Shown piece after piece: positions 12,701 through 23,535 of a DNA stretch of 64,000 bases. The notes beneath the pieces were generated by a model. That model did not search any database, was not told the DNA's origin, and worked only from the letters and a program-made list of their open reading frames with translations. Within the stretch, counting starts at the first letter, position 1. Each line of letters opens with the position of its first letter. The stretch lies in the NCBI GenBank assembly GCA_945643635.1, contig CALZFC010000027.1:1773501-1837500 (forward strand), read 5' to 3'. Source of the DNA: Allodiplogaster sudhausi. Its lineage: Eukaryota; Nematoda; Chromadorea; Rhabditida; Diplogasteridae. Made by a program: the position numbers and the translations under genes.

Positions 12701-13179
12701 TGGTATTTTGTTTTGAACTTGCTCTTACATTCAGCAGCACGTATCTCCAAACGCGAAGTGCGTCATTATCGGGGCCATAATGGAGCCTCGGGAACTAAAA
12801 ATGGAGCATTGTCAAGAAATAAATACATCAACAAGTAAATAGAGTTAATTAGCATGATGGGGAAAAAAAAGAATGAATCAAGCTGCTGGCAACCAATCCT
12901 GAATATTACACAAACCATTTGTATCATGGTAAGAAAGAAGAGAAGAATCAAGCAACCACCACCACCAACCCCGAATCGTTTGGAGCGCCTTAAGCGTGCG
13001 CGGCGGAGAAAGCGGCGCGCCGCCTGAATGAGCTCGGCGCGGCGCTGTTTCTCGGCCGGCGTGAGCTCGAAGAGAATGCCGGTCGCTGGAATGGCTGAGG
13101 GCGGCGGAGGTCGAGCTGGCACGGCGGCGGCGGCGGCGTACGTTGACGTCGACGGCTGATCGGGCGCCGTGGCGTCCAT
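2762..13179 (-). CDS. RING1: RING1-type Polycomb E3 ubiquitin ligase (SPAT-3-like), 23 exons
   Basis: Exons, minus strand 5' to 3': 13179-12970, 12272-12117, 11813-11673, 11451-11397, 11258-11181, 10801-10632, 10267-10175, 9921-9778, 9467-8853, 8531-8298, 8126-7440, 7244-7158, 6947-6725, 6448-6378, 6161-6074, 5920-5838, 5632-5486, 5391-5335, 5261-5181, 4414-4241, 4053-3708, 3536-3418, 3130-2762. Every junction keeps phase, giving about 1,475 aa. A C3HC4 RING lies at residues 108-147 and a RAWUL-like region at about 895-1015. Between and after them are long Pro/Ala/Ser/Thr-rich, presumably disordered stretches. RING1/RNF2 proteins are the catalytic part of PRC1, ubiquitylating histone H2A in the nucleus. 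The length is far above vertebrate RING1 but resembles long nematode SPAT-3-type proteins as I remember them. The start ATG is the first in a good frame but lies in GC-rich DNA; an upstream exon is possible. The exact C-terminus is the weakest part. The symbol means the family, not proven orthology. Confidence 0.8.
3590..3656. repeat. (AT)n microsatellite in an intron
   Basis: An almost perfect AT run of about 60 bases lies in the intron between exons 3708 and 3536 of the RING1-like gene. It opens a spurious Ile/Tyr-rich reading frame, which is not coding. Confidence 0.95.
4776..4996. repeat. 18-bp tandem array in an intron
   Basis: About twelve copies of an 18-bp unit, AGAGTTGGTCTAAAAGTT, with T/C variation at one position, fill this stretch. 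It lies in the 766-bp intron between exons 5261-5181 and 4414-4241 of the RING1-like gene. A TA dinucleotide run follows at 5065-5100. The units touch with no spacers, so this is a minisatellite and not a CRISPR array. Confidence 0.95.
6074..6947 (-). other. RAWUL-like (ubiquitin-like) region, three exons
   Basis: The exon 6947-6725 encodes a segment with PPVTFGMKCAVRK and CIRLCVLPDHIF. The next (6448-6378) encodes IGHLQRFILDKLCKDNN, which resembles the VDHLSKYLAVRL helix of the RING1/RNF2 RAWUL domain. The third (6161-6074) encodes LHCIISPVMLEF. The order fits the ubiquitin-like fold that binds CBX or RYBP/YAF2 partners in PRC1. Similarity is clear only around the IGHLQRF helix, so the domain call is weaker than the RING. 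Confidence 0.65.
9487..9776. repeat. (GA)n purine tract in an intron
   Basis: GA and GAAA runs fill the intron between exons 9921-9778 and 9467-8853. On the coding strand this is a CT-rich polypyrimidine tract ending in the acceptor CTCTCTTCCAG. The run differs in length from the duplicated copy at 23277-23560. The long Ser/Leu-rich frames here are repeat artefacts. Confidence 0.9.
10815..10990 (-). repeat. Dispersed repeat, copy B
   Basis: This is the inverse of 2610-2776. Shared pieces are CAGACCCACTC, TTTTGGGCCTCCCC, CTACCCCATCATGTTTTTGA and CCCACCCTAATC. It sits in the intron just upstream of exon 10801-10632. The same repeat was carried along in the 22.3-25.0 kb duplication. Confidence 0.75.
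11673..12272 (-). other. RING finger (C3HC4), encoded by two exons
   Basis: The first exon ends with ACPICHRVMFEATFAP and the second begins LCMHRFCFACVLGR, followed by HCAVCDAFMSPTHGLTRD. Joined in phase 0 they give Cys108, Cys111, Cys124, His126, Cys129, Cys132, Cys144 and Cys147. The 12-residue gap between the second and third zinc ligands and the CxHRFCxxC core match RING1/RNF2. The motif is followed by a basic-acidic tail ending DAIIAN, the position where RING1 has DALISKI. The exon boundary falls inside the domain. A basic run, KKLRRRRRKQQ, precedes the domain and may contact DNA or localise the protein to the nucleus. Confidence 0.92.
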
Positions 13180-13885
13180 CGCAGCTTGCCGCGGCGCCAG
13201 CGCAAGCGGCGTCGGACGCCGTCGCGGCGCCGCCGACGACTGTGTTGGCGCCGGCTGCGCAAACGTCGGAAGCAGCAGAGGCCGCGGGCCCTCCAGCGTG
13301 TGTGTGTGTGTGTCTAAGGCTAAGCGGCTGATGTGATATGGCACACACAAAGCTGCTTAATTAAAATACTAAACTTGAAACACGTTTAAAAGAAAGAATA
13401 TCGCAAAAAGAAACGACGATTAAAAAACAACAAAATTAGCACTGAAAATGGAAGAATACACGCCATTAAACACATGGAGCAGTGGAAATAAAAGAACGGC
13501 CAACGCAAAACATGGAGAGCAGACAATATGATTCATGAGTAATCAGTGATAGAAGAGTTTATATGACAAGCTTCGCGGCTTTTTGCATTGAAGCTGCACG
13601 AGTCATGGCATCTGCAGAAAGGGTGTTCGTTGTGGGACACAAGGCTATTTGAATGTGCAGGCTCGCGAAGCGTTCGCGGCGCGGTAGACAAATCGTGATA
13701 TGTACTTCTTCATTTTTATCAGCCCTTCACTTTCCTTCAATTGTACACCCAAGTTTTTCTCTTTATGTACATACAATTACCAAATCCTATCCAAATCCCC
13801 GGAACAATCTAAATGTCGTACATTTTCCTTTAATCTCCAGCATTCTCATGGCAGCTTGAAATCAATTTGCCTTCATTCATTACTG
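13180..13885. other. 5' flank of the RING1-like gene
   Basis: GC-rich DNA from 13180 to about 13320, with a short GTGTGT run, lies directly upstream of the proposed start. It is followed by AT-rich sequence. The minus-strand frame stays open upstream of the ATG to about 13350, so the true start could be further out or in another exon. No TATA box or other gene was recognised. Confidence 0.4.
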
Positions 13886-15256
13886 ACGAAGGAACCATCT
13901 AAGCGTAAGGTGGCGGATTTTGATTGCACCTCTCCAGATCGATTACTACGATCGAAAAAATAATTCTGGCATATTCAATTTTTCCTAAATAGCCTCTGGC
14001 GATTTTATATTGATTTTTAAAAATTTGCATAAATTGAGGCTGTCGGTTGCTGACCAATGTTTGCCATTGTCGGTATCTTGCTTGTGACTAAAAATATGGC
14101 ATTCGTGGCGCAGTAGGTTGCACGCTCACTTAGAATTTTGAGCGTCACAGGTTCGAACCCCATTCGGTTGAAATTTTTGCTGCAGTTTGGAAATTCAAGT
14201 TTGGAGAAGTACATACGAAAAAATTTATGCCGTTGAGAGGTGTTCACTTCGCTCCTGTTTTCGAATCCACAAAGACCTAAACAGTTTGGAAAACAGAAAT
14301 AAGTCTTCTTCCACGTCTTGAACAAGGTGGCCCATTAATGTACTGTTGAAAATGAGGTCAGAATTAAAAATAACCTTGATATTTGCGTTCCTCGCACCAA
14401 ATAACCCCTATGGTGATTTTGGGGGAAAAACTTTTTTCATCAATTGAAACAGGTCATTTGGGTAATAGGCTACTATGGATGGCTTCGCAACAATGGGCGA
14501 AGGGTACACCTTCCAACACCCTATGCCCTTACAGACAAGTAGAAAGGTATTGTTACATAAATTTTAAGTGTATACGAACTTTCCTCTCATCTGAAAAATT
14601 TTTTCGTATGTACTTCTCCAAACTTGAATTCCGCAACTGTAGGAGGTACAATTGTACTATTCCTACCCCTGAAGTCGAACTAATTTTTTTTTCAAAAAAC
14701 CTTTTAAATTGAAATTCACCCCAAGGTGGTTTTCGGTACGGGGAATACGAATATCATGTGTATTTGTTATCATGAGCTCATTTTTAGCTAGGCAAGGTTA
14801 GAGAGGTGAGATTCTCACTTTGCGATGGTGGTTGAGCCAAGCCAGAAAAAGAAATGAGTATGATATTCGTTTTCCCATGCTGAAAACCACCCTGGAATGA
14901 ATTTCAAGGAAAATTTTTTTTTATGAAGTTCGACCTCTGGCGTGGGAATGGTACAATGGTACCCGTAGCAAAACGTTTCAACCGAATGTGGTTCGAACCT
15001 GTGACGTTCAAAATTGTAAGCGAGCACGTAACCCACTGCGCCCGCAGGCCTATTCAATTGCTTAAGAAAGACATTGACAGTGCTAAAGCCACAAAATACC
15101 GCGATTTAATGCAAACTTTAAAAATCAATATAAAATCGCCTTAAGCCATTTAGGAAAAAATGAATATGGTTATCATCATTTCTCCACTTGGACAATCGAT
15201 CTAGACAAGTGCGATCAAAATCCGCCACCTTATGCTTAGATGGTTCCCTTGTGAGC
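13886..15256. mobile_element. Long inverted-repeat element with tRNA-like pol III boxes
   Basis: The sequence GAACCATCTAAGC and the following GTGGCGGATTTTGAT at about 13890 recur reversed, ending at 15251. Similarity between the arms continues inward for several hundred bases. Each arm carries a tRNA-like promoter pair: A box TGGCGCAGTAGG (14106-14117) with B box GGTTCGAACCC (14150-14160) on the plus strand, and B box 14988-14999 with A box about 15030-15041 on the minus strand. A third inverted piece (about 14590-14635) repeats 14185-14220 inside the element. Two tRNA-derived SINEs in opposite orientation, or a DNA element that captured a SINE, would both explain this. No long open frame is present. 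Confidence 0.7.
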
Positions 15257-16290
15257 ATTTCTAGACATATTATCTTACATTCAAAAGGATATTTAAATAA
15301 AATGGTTACAAATTACAGTTTACGTGTAAAAATCTGCGAGCAGGCAAAGTAAAGGAAAAAGAAAAGAAATATAAAATATATGAAAGTACAGCGAGAACTG
15401 AGCCAGCGACGTGAATCTGATTTTTCAGAATGACCCACATAAAGACGAGTCGAAAGTCGAGGGTAATTTGGAGAAAGTTCGTTCCTCATTTAATGTCTTT
15501 CGTACCTAACATGCTTGACTTATATGGCATAAATGCGTGTTAATCATGAGGATTTCGATCCCCATTATAAAATTCTTCTAATTAGGTTCGGCCACAACTC
15601 GAGCCTAATTTGAGTGATTCTGAAAAACCATCTGTCTAAGGTTTGAAACAACAATCTTGTATGTGTATGTATGTATGTATGCATGATATATGTATGGTGT
15701 ATATATCGGTAGTACCAAACTAAATACGAATCTTTAGTATTATTAATATATTTATCATTCTTTTTTTATATGGAATGGAGCCTCCATTGCTGGCAGCCAA
15801 CTATAACATTGTATTACGTGCTGATTCAGACTTCCGCTCTCTTCAGCTTCGTTTAGAGGCACATTTTTCCACAGTAATCTTGTCCTGTCTTCAAAAGCAG
15901 AACTATAAACATGCACATACATATGTTCATATGTATATGCATGTACATATCAGATGCCAAGCCCTTTCATTATAGATTTCTTCATCTGACAGGACCTGCT
16001 GTTCTTGAAATGAACTCCTCATGTCGGTTTTTCATTGCATATTACTAGGTTACTTTTGAAAGTTTATCTATGAATCGCACTTTACTTATGAAAATTCGCG
16101 AGTAAACAAAAGGAAAACTAAACGAAATAAATGTATAATGAAGTATAAAATACATGTTAGAACGACGAAAATTGAACGACATGTGTATATACATACATAC
16201 ATACTTACATACATAATATATGTATATCTAATTGTACACATACTATTTATTGTAGCGAAAGTACCTAACTGAAGCAGATTTTTTTTAATT
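15257..16290. other. AT-rich intergenic DNA, no gene seen
   Basis: The stretch has short ATGT/TACA runs at 15660-15700 and 15900-15950. No protein-like frame with splice sites and no RNA gene was found. Confidence 0.5.
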
Positions 16291-16319
16291 CATTTACATA
16301 TTTTTTCATGTAATTTTTT

Positions 16320-19300
16320 GTTACATCGACGAGAGCCTCGTTCACTTTTGGCAACGATGTGAATAAGCAATTCATCAAACAATGTTATTTCAAAGAAAAA
16401 ATTTCTGTATGTGTAGAATGAGGAAAATGAGAATGCACGCATCGCTAAGAATGTCTTGATTGAATGAAATAAAAGTCTTGCTCTCATTTGTTCAGTAGCT
16501 TTCTGAGATGGCTTGTTGCTTGGCATCGGTTGCCTTGGCAAGCAATGTAACTATTGGGCATTATCGAGACATTATAGCGAAAATGTCTGCCTCCAGTAGA
16601 AGTCCGATGGAGAAGGAGTTGGCGCGATTAATAACTTGTACAAAACCGAGTTACTGAAACGTACTGGGAAAACTTTTTTCTTATTGCAACTCTTGCTGAG
16701 CCACTCGCTTTCTTAATAATGGGAACATGTAGTAACAAATTCTTCATTTGTTGTATGAAAATGATGAATCATCTTCTCTCTTTCGCCGCCACATTTTGAA
16801 CGCTTTTCATTGAACCAACTGAATGTCTTTTTTCACTTCTTCTGTGGTTTCATCTTTCTTTTGGTCTCACTACTACATTCGAGCTATCGATGTTCTAATG
16901 CCCGGTATGTTGCTTCTCACAATCAGACACTCAGATTTCTCAGAATGTAGGCTGAGTGGTGGAACTTTCGCTAATCATTATGTTTACTCTTTACTTCTAA
17001 TATTTCTAAGTATTTAACATCGCTTTAAAGGAGCCAAGATATCCTTGACGGCGTGTTAAGACCACTTCTTTCAAAATTACAACTCGAACTTTTCATAAAC
17101 AATTTGGTAAACCCTCTCGCTCTTCCTCTGGCTTAACCTGCCGCGCTCTCAATGTTTCTTCCGTAAGATCCAGTATCTGATTTCCCCTTGCCTTCCCTTG
17201 CTCGTCTTTCGCCTTCTGATCACCATGCTTCCAACCTGAACAACTTTCTCAGGCACACCTCATAGAAAGGAGCGATTACTGACGCGCCATGATCTTCTCG
17301 CATAGACCGAGAGCTATAATGAATTGCAAAGACCAACATTAGCGACGGCTTCTACGAAGCCCGTGATTATGATGCCCTGTTCAGTGTGGCTGATTCGAGA
17401 CGGAAGGCGCCTTCGACGCAGCGAATAGAGATCATTCAGGAAGCAAAATGGCAGAAATTCCGCTATTTTGAGGAATGATGAAGCGAACGGATTTTTCCAT
17501 TCTATTTAGCCTTTCCTTTTAAATGAATGGACAATTGATGCGACAATTCCAGATATATGTATGCATGCAGATCTTGAACACTTTCCCGGTTCGATTTAAT
17601 CTCCTTTTCCTGCTTTATAAACATAATCATTAGAATAAATGATATAAAGTAGTTACGAAGAAACTATAGTAATGCATTTGTGCTTGCTTTACACAAAATG
17701 AGAAGCAAAGTCAACTATTAACTGATATTGGTCCTCCTTTCTGACAGGCGTGAATACTCTCATTCTCAGCATTCGGAGCAATGAGATCTCTTGCTATGGC
17801 AGAGTGTGCACACTTGCCCAATTGTTTTGGGCCGGCAAGGCACTTCGGGCCCCAACTCTCGACTCTTAAGCGCGGGCCGAGTGGACGCTAGTAGTGGATG
17901 AGAAGCTGTCGGCCCGCAACATATGCGTTAGTTCTATTGTTTTTTTCGCGTAATTCAAAAAAAAATTTCTTATTTGCTACAAAATTTTCAACTGCAACAA
18001 CACGCTTATGAAACATATCCAATCTTCCCCTAATTTTATCCTCAAAATAAATTTAAGAGTGTCTGATGACACTTTGAAAAGGCAATTTCAGTCATTATTA
18101 AAAATTTTCATACATTGATAAAGATGGAAATAGAGAGAGAGAGAAAGAGGGTATATACAAAAGGAGAAAATTTAAGAAAGACTTCTACCCGAAGTAATCC
18201 TAAGTGTCCAAAACATAGGACCTAAAACATTTTCGAGCTGTCAGCATATATATCATCGGCCTCAGGGGTCCAAAGTCCTAATTTTTTTTGTTCAAGTCAA
18301 CTCGCCGTTCCATGTAGATTGAGCTGTAGCTCGCAACTTAGGATCCACTGAGCAAGAGATTAGGGCATCCTGGTTGATGACTGCATAGTAGACCAGGAAA
18401 ACTCATTACAAAGTACAGTGCGGAAAACCCAAATAGGATCAGTTGCTTGATACGCTCGCATTGACGCCAATTGTTCCATGTATACATGGCCTATTAAAGT
18501 TACGGAAAACACAATTCTGGGCGCTGACTTTTTTCTTCTTGTTTTTACAAAGTCCTATAATCGATTAGCATAATTTCGTCGTCGCTTCTGGATCGTCAGC
18601 CAACAATTAGAGTGTTCAGTTCTATTATAAATCTTGCAAGTCCCTTAACTAAAACCCATGTTTTCCCTGTTTTTCATCCGCTAAGAATGGATAAGAGCCG
18701 ATCTTTTCTTCGCACAATTACGCTAACAAAAATGCCGCCTATTTAGCTTCCGGCCCGGTTAGAGTACCAGAGGTACACTAATAAAGTAAGAGCATTTTAA
18801 AGGTTTTGTTTTAGCTGAGCGAGCAATCGGAACGGACACAGACTACGATGTACATGACAAGACTGGGATTTCAAGACATGTCAATCAACGAAGTCCACCA
18901 CGAGCTAGAACGGCGAAGAAATGGAAATGTATTCTAAGCGCACTTCCTCATTTGTGATGTGTCTGGTCCATAATAGTATACATGCTTCTGGTGTCGACAC
19001 ATAAAAAAACAATAGTGATAAATCGTCAAACAAGCTCGCAACAAGAAAAATTAAAAAATTTTTTGAATGCATTGAATGACGAAAATGTGAATGCACACAT
19101 CCATAAGAATGTACATAATTAATGAAACAAAGAGTAGTTCTCGTTTGTCCAAGGGGTCGCTTATTGCTGGGTATCGATTGGCTTGTAGACAATTCTTATG
19201 CATGTCGAAGAGCGGAACTAACGTGACAGTCAAGCGAAGCCGCCTTCGGTGGATGTTCGACGGAAAAGGAGTGATCGCCAATAATAGCTTGTAGAAAACG

Positions 19301-21740
19301 GCGTTAGTGAAAAGTACTGGGAAATTTTTTTTCTAATATTACAACTGTTGCCGAATCCCTCGCTTTTTTTATTATGGATACACAAGAACCTCCATACTTC
19401 AAGCTTCAGAAACCGTAACAATTTTTTTGTTTATTTAATGAAAATAATGTTGAATATGTATTCTGTGAAATGTTCCATGCTAGTGATCAAGGTTTGTACG
19501 CCTTTCTGCGTAGTGGAAATTAGTTAGAGCCTGAAAGCATTGACGATAGCGCAAATAATAAAAGCTGCTGTGCACAGAGTGATACAGATTCTTGGAAGAC
19601 GTGTTAAGATCAAAAAAGTAGAGCTCAAACTTTAATTGACAGTGAATTTGGACAACCCTCTTTTGCATTACCTCGCCCTAATCAATCAATCAATTTATCA
19701 TGTCAGGCATTAAAGGAACTATCCATGGAGTTTGAAAGCCGCTTGCGCAGAACTAACGTTTGAATTCGCGCATGATATTGTAAAAAGTTTTGGCGGTATG
19801 CTAGCACAGTATCCATCACTACAAACTAGACTTTGTGAGCCTTTTTCTCTCTGCCTCTCTTCTCTTCTCTCGAATCTCAAGCGTGGCTTGCCGCTTCGCA
19901 CCTAGTTTTCACCTTCTTTCTGGTAGAATGAGGGAGTGCATGCGGACAAAATAGGCAAGGGGTGATGACGTCACTCCCTAAATTCTACAGTACGGCACGG
20001 GGAAAATGTGGTTTTTCTCCTCAGGGCCCCTTCTGGACGCATTCTCACTTTTCCTTATGATGTTTCTAGTTGGCCCGCACGCCCATTCAGCCCATAATAA
20101 AAACGTTCATCACAATGCATTGAATCATGGTTATAGGTAAGTGGGCGGAGCTTGCCTGTACGCAGCCAAAATCGCATGTTTTATGCGCAAAATTCAAATG
20201 CGGGCCGTCGGTTATCATAGGACCGCGTTTTGTCAGTTGCTAAAAGTTTCCATACCACGGCAGCATTGGGTCGAGGAGCTGCGTATTGGCGTGACCATTT
20301 TTGATGACCGGGTTTGAATGGGCGTGGACCGGATAGTATTAACGAAAATTTCAGTAACGTTGTAATCTCCATGGACAGCTCCTTTAAATGCTCAGATGGG
20401 GATGAGACGTTGTTAATCATCGCGTTTTGCAGTCCACCAGTTTTGTCCAATAAGTAGTTTCAAATCGTCTCTCCAGCGCACTCTTGGTTTTCCGGGAAGG
20501 CGGTTCTTGTTGTAGGGCGTCCAGACGGTAGTTGCATTACCTGGCCCTCTCATCATTGAACTTCTAACGTCCTTTCGCAAGTTATGATTCTTGTTTGTTA
20601 TCTGATTTCCCCCTTCATTTTTGCTTGCTTGTCGCCTTCTCTGATCTTCCGATTACCATGCTTCAAATGTGAATGTTTCAGGCAAACCTCATAGACAGAT
20701 TGCTGACGCCCGAATCTTCTCGCATAGACCGAGAGCGAAGAAAACTTTGCCATCTTACTACATACATTAATATAATGTACTCACAAAGGGGACAGTTGTT
20801 GCGGCAACTCCATATATACGCACATCTTGAACTCGTTCACGGTACGATTTTATGTGATTTGTCTGCATAAAAACTCTATATGTTAATGTGAATATGTGTG
20901 AAAAATGACGTCTATTTAGCTTCCAGCCCGCGAAGTTCTACAAGCCGAACCATCATAAATAAATCTCATTTTCAATAAGAGCCTTTTAAATATTATCGAA
21001 AACCTTTGGAGAGTGAACTTTCAGAATGGACATTGACAACTAGTATGTAAAGTTCATGGCAAGCCTGGGCTTTTGCAGATGTGACCATCAACGATGTGCC
21101 TGCGAGCGAGAGAGACGAATAAATGGTTGACGCACATCCTCATTTTCGAAATTCTTTCTTAGAGTAGTATTCATGCATCTGCCCACGCCACATAAAAATA
21201 TTAGTGACGACAACGAGAACAAGCAATCAAGCATCCTCGCGCCAAACAACGATTTTTTTATACGATGCTTTTTGTGTTTTTCATGGAATGAGAACAAATG
21301 TAATGGAAAACATCGATAAGAATGTCATCAATGAATGAAATTAAGGATAGCCCTCATGTGTTCGGTAGATCGCTTATTACTGGGTGTCAATTGGCTTCGT
21401 GAGCAGTAAGTTTGTCCTTCACGAATGCATTTTTCTTCTTTTAAATGTTATAATTCTCCCAATCTTCTCCATTTTATCTCTAAATGTTGTCACATCGTAA
21501 TGATGTATTGAATAAATACATATGTAAATATGTATATAAATAAGTCTGGTGAAGCTGCCTCCGGTGGATGTTCGAAAGGGGAAGGAGTTGGGCTTTGGTG
21601 GAAAGAGACAGATCTTCAAGAGGGCTTCGTAAGATATGGAGAAACGTGGAGCACAGCGACAATATATTATCCCTACTGCATGGCTCTGTCCATGCTCAAT
21701 GAGTCATGTTTATGGACATATATCACGTAAACAGATTATC
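16320..21740. repeat. Diverged array of about 2-kb repeat units
   Basis: Three regions are related along most of their length: about 16340-17330, 18730-20750 and 20905-21740. Shared marks include a segment with CATAAGAATGT or CGATAAGAATGTC followed by ATTGGCTTnGT (16440-16560, 19100-19190, 21310-21400), a segment with CTTCTCGCATAGACCGAGAGC (17298 and 20717 areas), and one with TATTTAGCTTCC (18742 and 20912 areas). Spacing between matching points is about 2.7 and 2.2 kb. The copies differ by many substitutions and indels. No conserved open frame is visible, so these are decayed repeat units of unknown class. Confidence 0.65.
21018..21255 (+). repeat. Left arm of a 238-bp inverted pair
   Basis: From CTTTCAGAATGGACATTGAC to GCCAAACAACGATTT this arm is repeated nearly base for base, reverse-complemented, at 22102-22339. 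It belongs to the last unit of the diverged 2-kb array, which shows that the right arm was copied from here. Confidence 0.9.
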
Positions 21741-22101
21741 ATATCTGTCATTCCTGTACTTTGTCCTTGCCCCTAGGAAAGTCGCTTGTGTTCCAGTGTA
21801 CCTGCATTAAAGTGTTGCGTTAGCAATGCAACACAGCTCCCACCACCACAACAACCACAGCAATAATACAAAAACTGACGAAAGAGCATGCCAAATTCCT
21901 GGGACATTTCCGTAATTCAACGACAACGGCATATCCAGCTGTGGATTTTCGAACGTACTTTCAATGGAGTCTTCTGTAAGCAGTAGCTTAGGACGCTATT
22001 GCTTATGTGATTATGGATCATCGATGCTTTCTCAAACCAAGTGTTGGACACCAACGAGTAGGAGAATCTATCAAATCCAATGAGCTTGCAAAAAACCGGG
22101 T

Positions 22102-22339
22102 AAATCGTTGTTTGGCGCGAGGATGCTTGATTGCTTGTTCTCCTTGTCGTCACTAATATTTTTATGTGGCGTGGGCAGATGCATGAATACTACTCTAAGA
22201 AAGAATTTCGAAAATGAGGATGTGCGTCAACCATTTATTCGTCTCTCTCGCTCGCAGGCACATCGTTGATGGTCACATCTGCAAAAGCCCAGGCTTGCCA
22301 TGAACTTTACATACTAGTTGTCAATGTCCATTCTGAAAG
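22102..22339 (-). repeat. Right arm of the 238-bp inverted pair
   Basis: The arm is the inverse copy of 21018-21255. Its end, TCCATTCTGAAAG, is directly followed at 22341 by the first base of the duplicated RING1-like block. The two events therefore share a breakpoint. Confidence 0.9.
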
Positions 22340-22340
22340 T

Positions 22341-23272
22341 CATATTTAAATTAAAGTTGTTGTTTTTTAAACCTTTTTTGTTGTTGTTGAAAGTATGCAA
22401 CAAAAAAGACCAAGCGACAACATTCTAGAACAGGCCATATTTGTTTAAAAAAATTGAATTGGTTATAATATATTTGCTATTGAAACGTACTGTAGTACAA
22501 TACAATATATTCAGTTAAAACATTTTGGAAACCTTGAAATGTGTCTACAAAAGCAATTTTATTAATGAAATCGTATTGCAGAACAGTACTACATACATAT
22601 ATACCTATCTAATATATTCTTGTTTGAAAAAAAAACAGACCGTCTGGCGTCCGGCAGTCAGTGTGGGTGTTGGTCCGGCGCGGGGGTTGTTGATATGGTA
22701 GCCGCCGGGAAGTTGTGGCGGCGGCTGGTGTGGCGCGACTGATTCCGTCATCATCGCTGACTGCATTGCGGCCGACCCGTACGACGCGACAAGGCTCATG
22801 GAGGAGAGCGGCGGACGGAGTCCACCGCCAACCGTACCGGGGTGGGGCGAGGAGGATGACGATGTCGTCACTCCGTTCGTGCCGTTTAGTGGTCGGCTCG
22901 AGATGTTGTGAGCGAATGGGGAGAGTGTTGTCGAGTTCTGGGGTAGCTGGGGTTGAGGCTGAGGCTGTGGTTGTCTGGTGGCGTATTGTGGCTCTTTGTG
23001 GAATGTGGCTCCGGAAGATGGCGGTGGTGGAGAGCAGAGGAAGGTGGAGTGTTCTGAAGAAGAAGCCATCTGATCCACTGCTGATGCTGGCGGGCCTGCC
23101 AGCGGCGACCGCCCGATATTTCCGCGGCGTCCTTTCATGCTTTGGGGAGGAGGAGCGAGAGATGAAGAGGGTGAAGGAGAGGCGGAAGTCGCCTCCGCCG
23201 CGCCCGGCACCATTGACTGTGAGGACAGGCGAGCAGCAGCACGACGGCGCATCATCTGGAAGAGAGCAAGAG

Positions 23273-23307
<35 letters not shown>

Positions 23308-23501
23308 AAGAGACGAGCAAGAGAAAAAATTGAGTGATAATGAGAGAAAAAGAGCGTTCAAAAAATAAGGACGGACAGAGAGAGAGAGAGAGAGAGAGAA
23401 GGGGCAAAAAGAGAGAAAGAAATAAAGTGAGAGCAAAGAAAGAGAGAAAGAATGAGAGAGAGAGAGAAAAAGAGAGAGATAGAGAGAAAAAGAGAGAGAA
23501 G

Positions 23502-23535
<34 letters not shown>

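Noticed and set aside
14101..14165. Functional tRNA gene
   Set aside because: A and B boxes are present but no proper acceptor stem or seven-base anticodon loop forms; the sequence is better read as a tRNA-derived SINE head.
15510..15590. Second tRNA-like B box (GATTTCGATCCCC)
   Set aside because: No matching A box or cloverleaf could be drawn.
22605..23436. Independent gene made of the Pro/Ser-rich frames
   Set aside because: The frames are copies of RING1-like exons and of the CT-rich intron before them, within the recent duplication.
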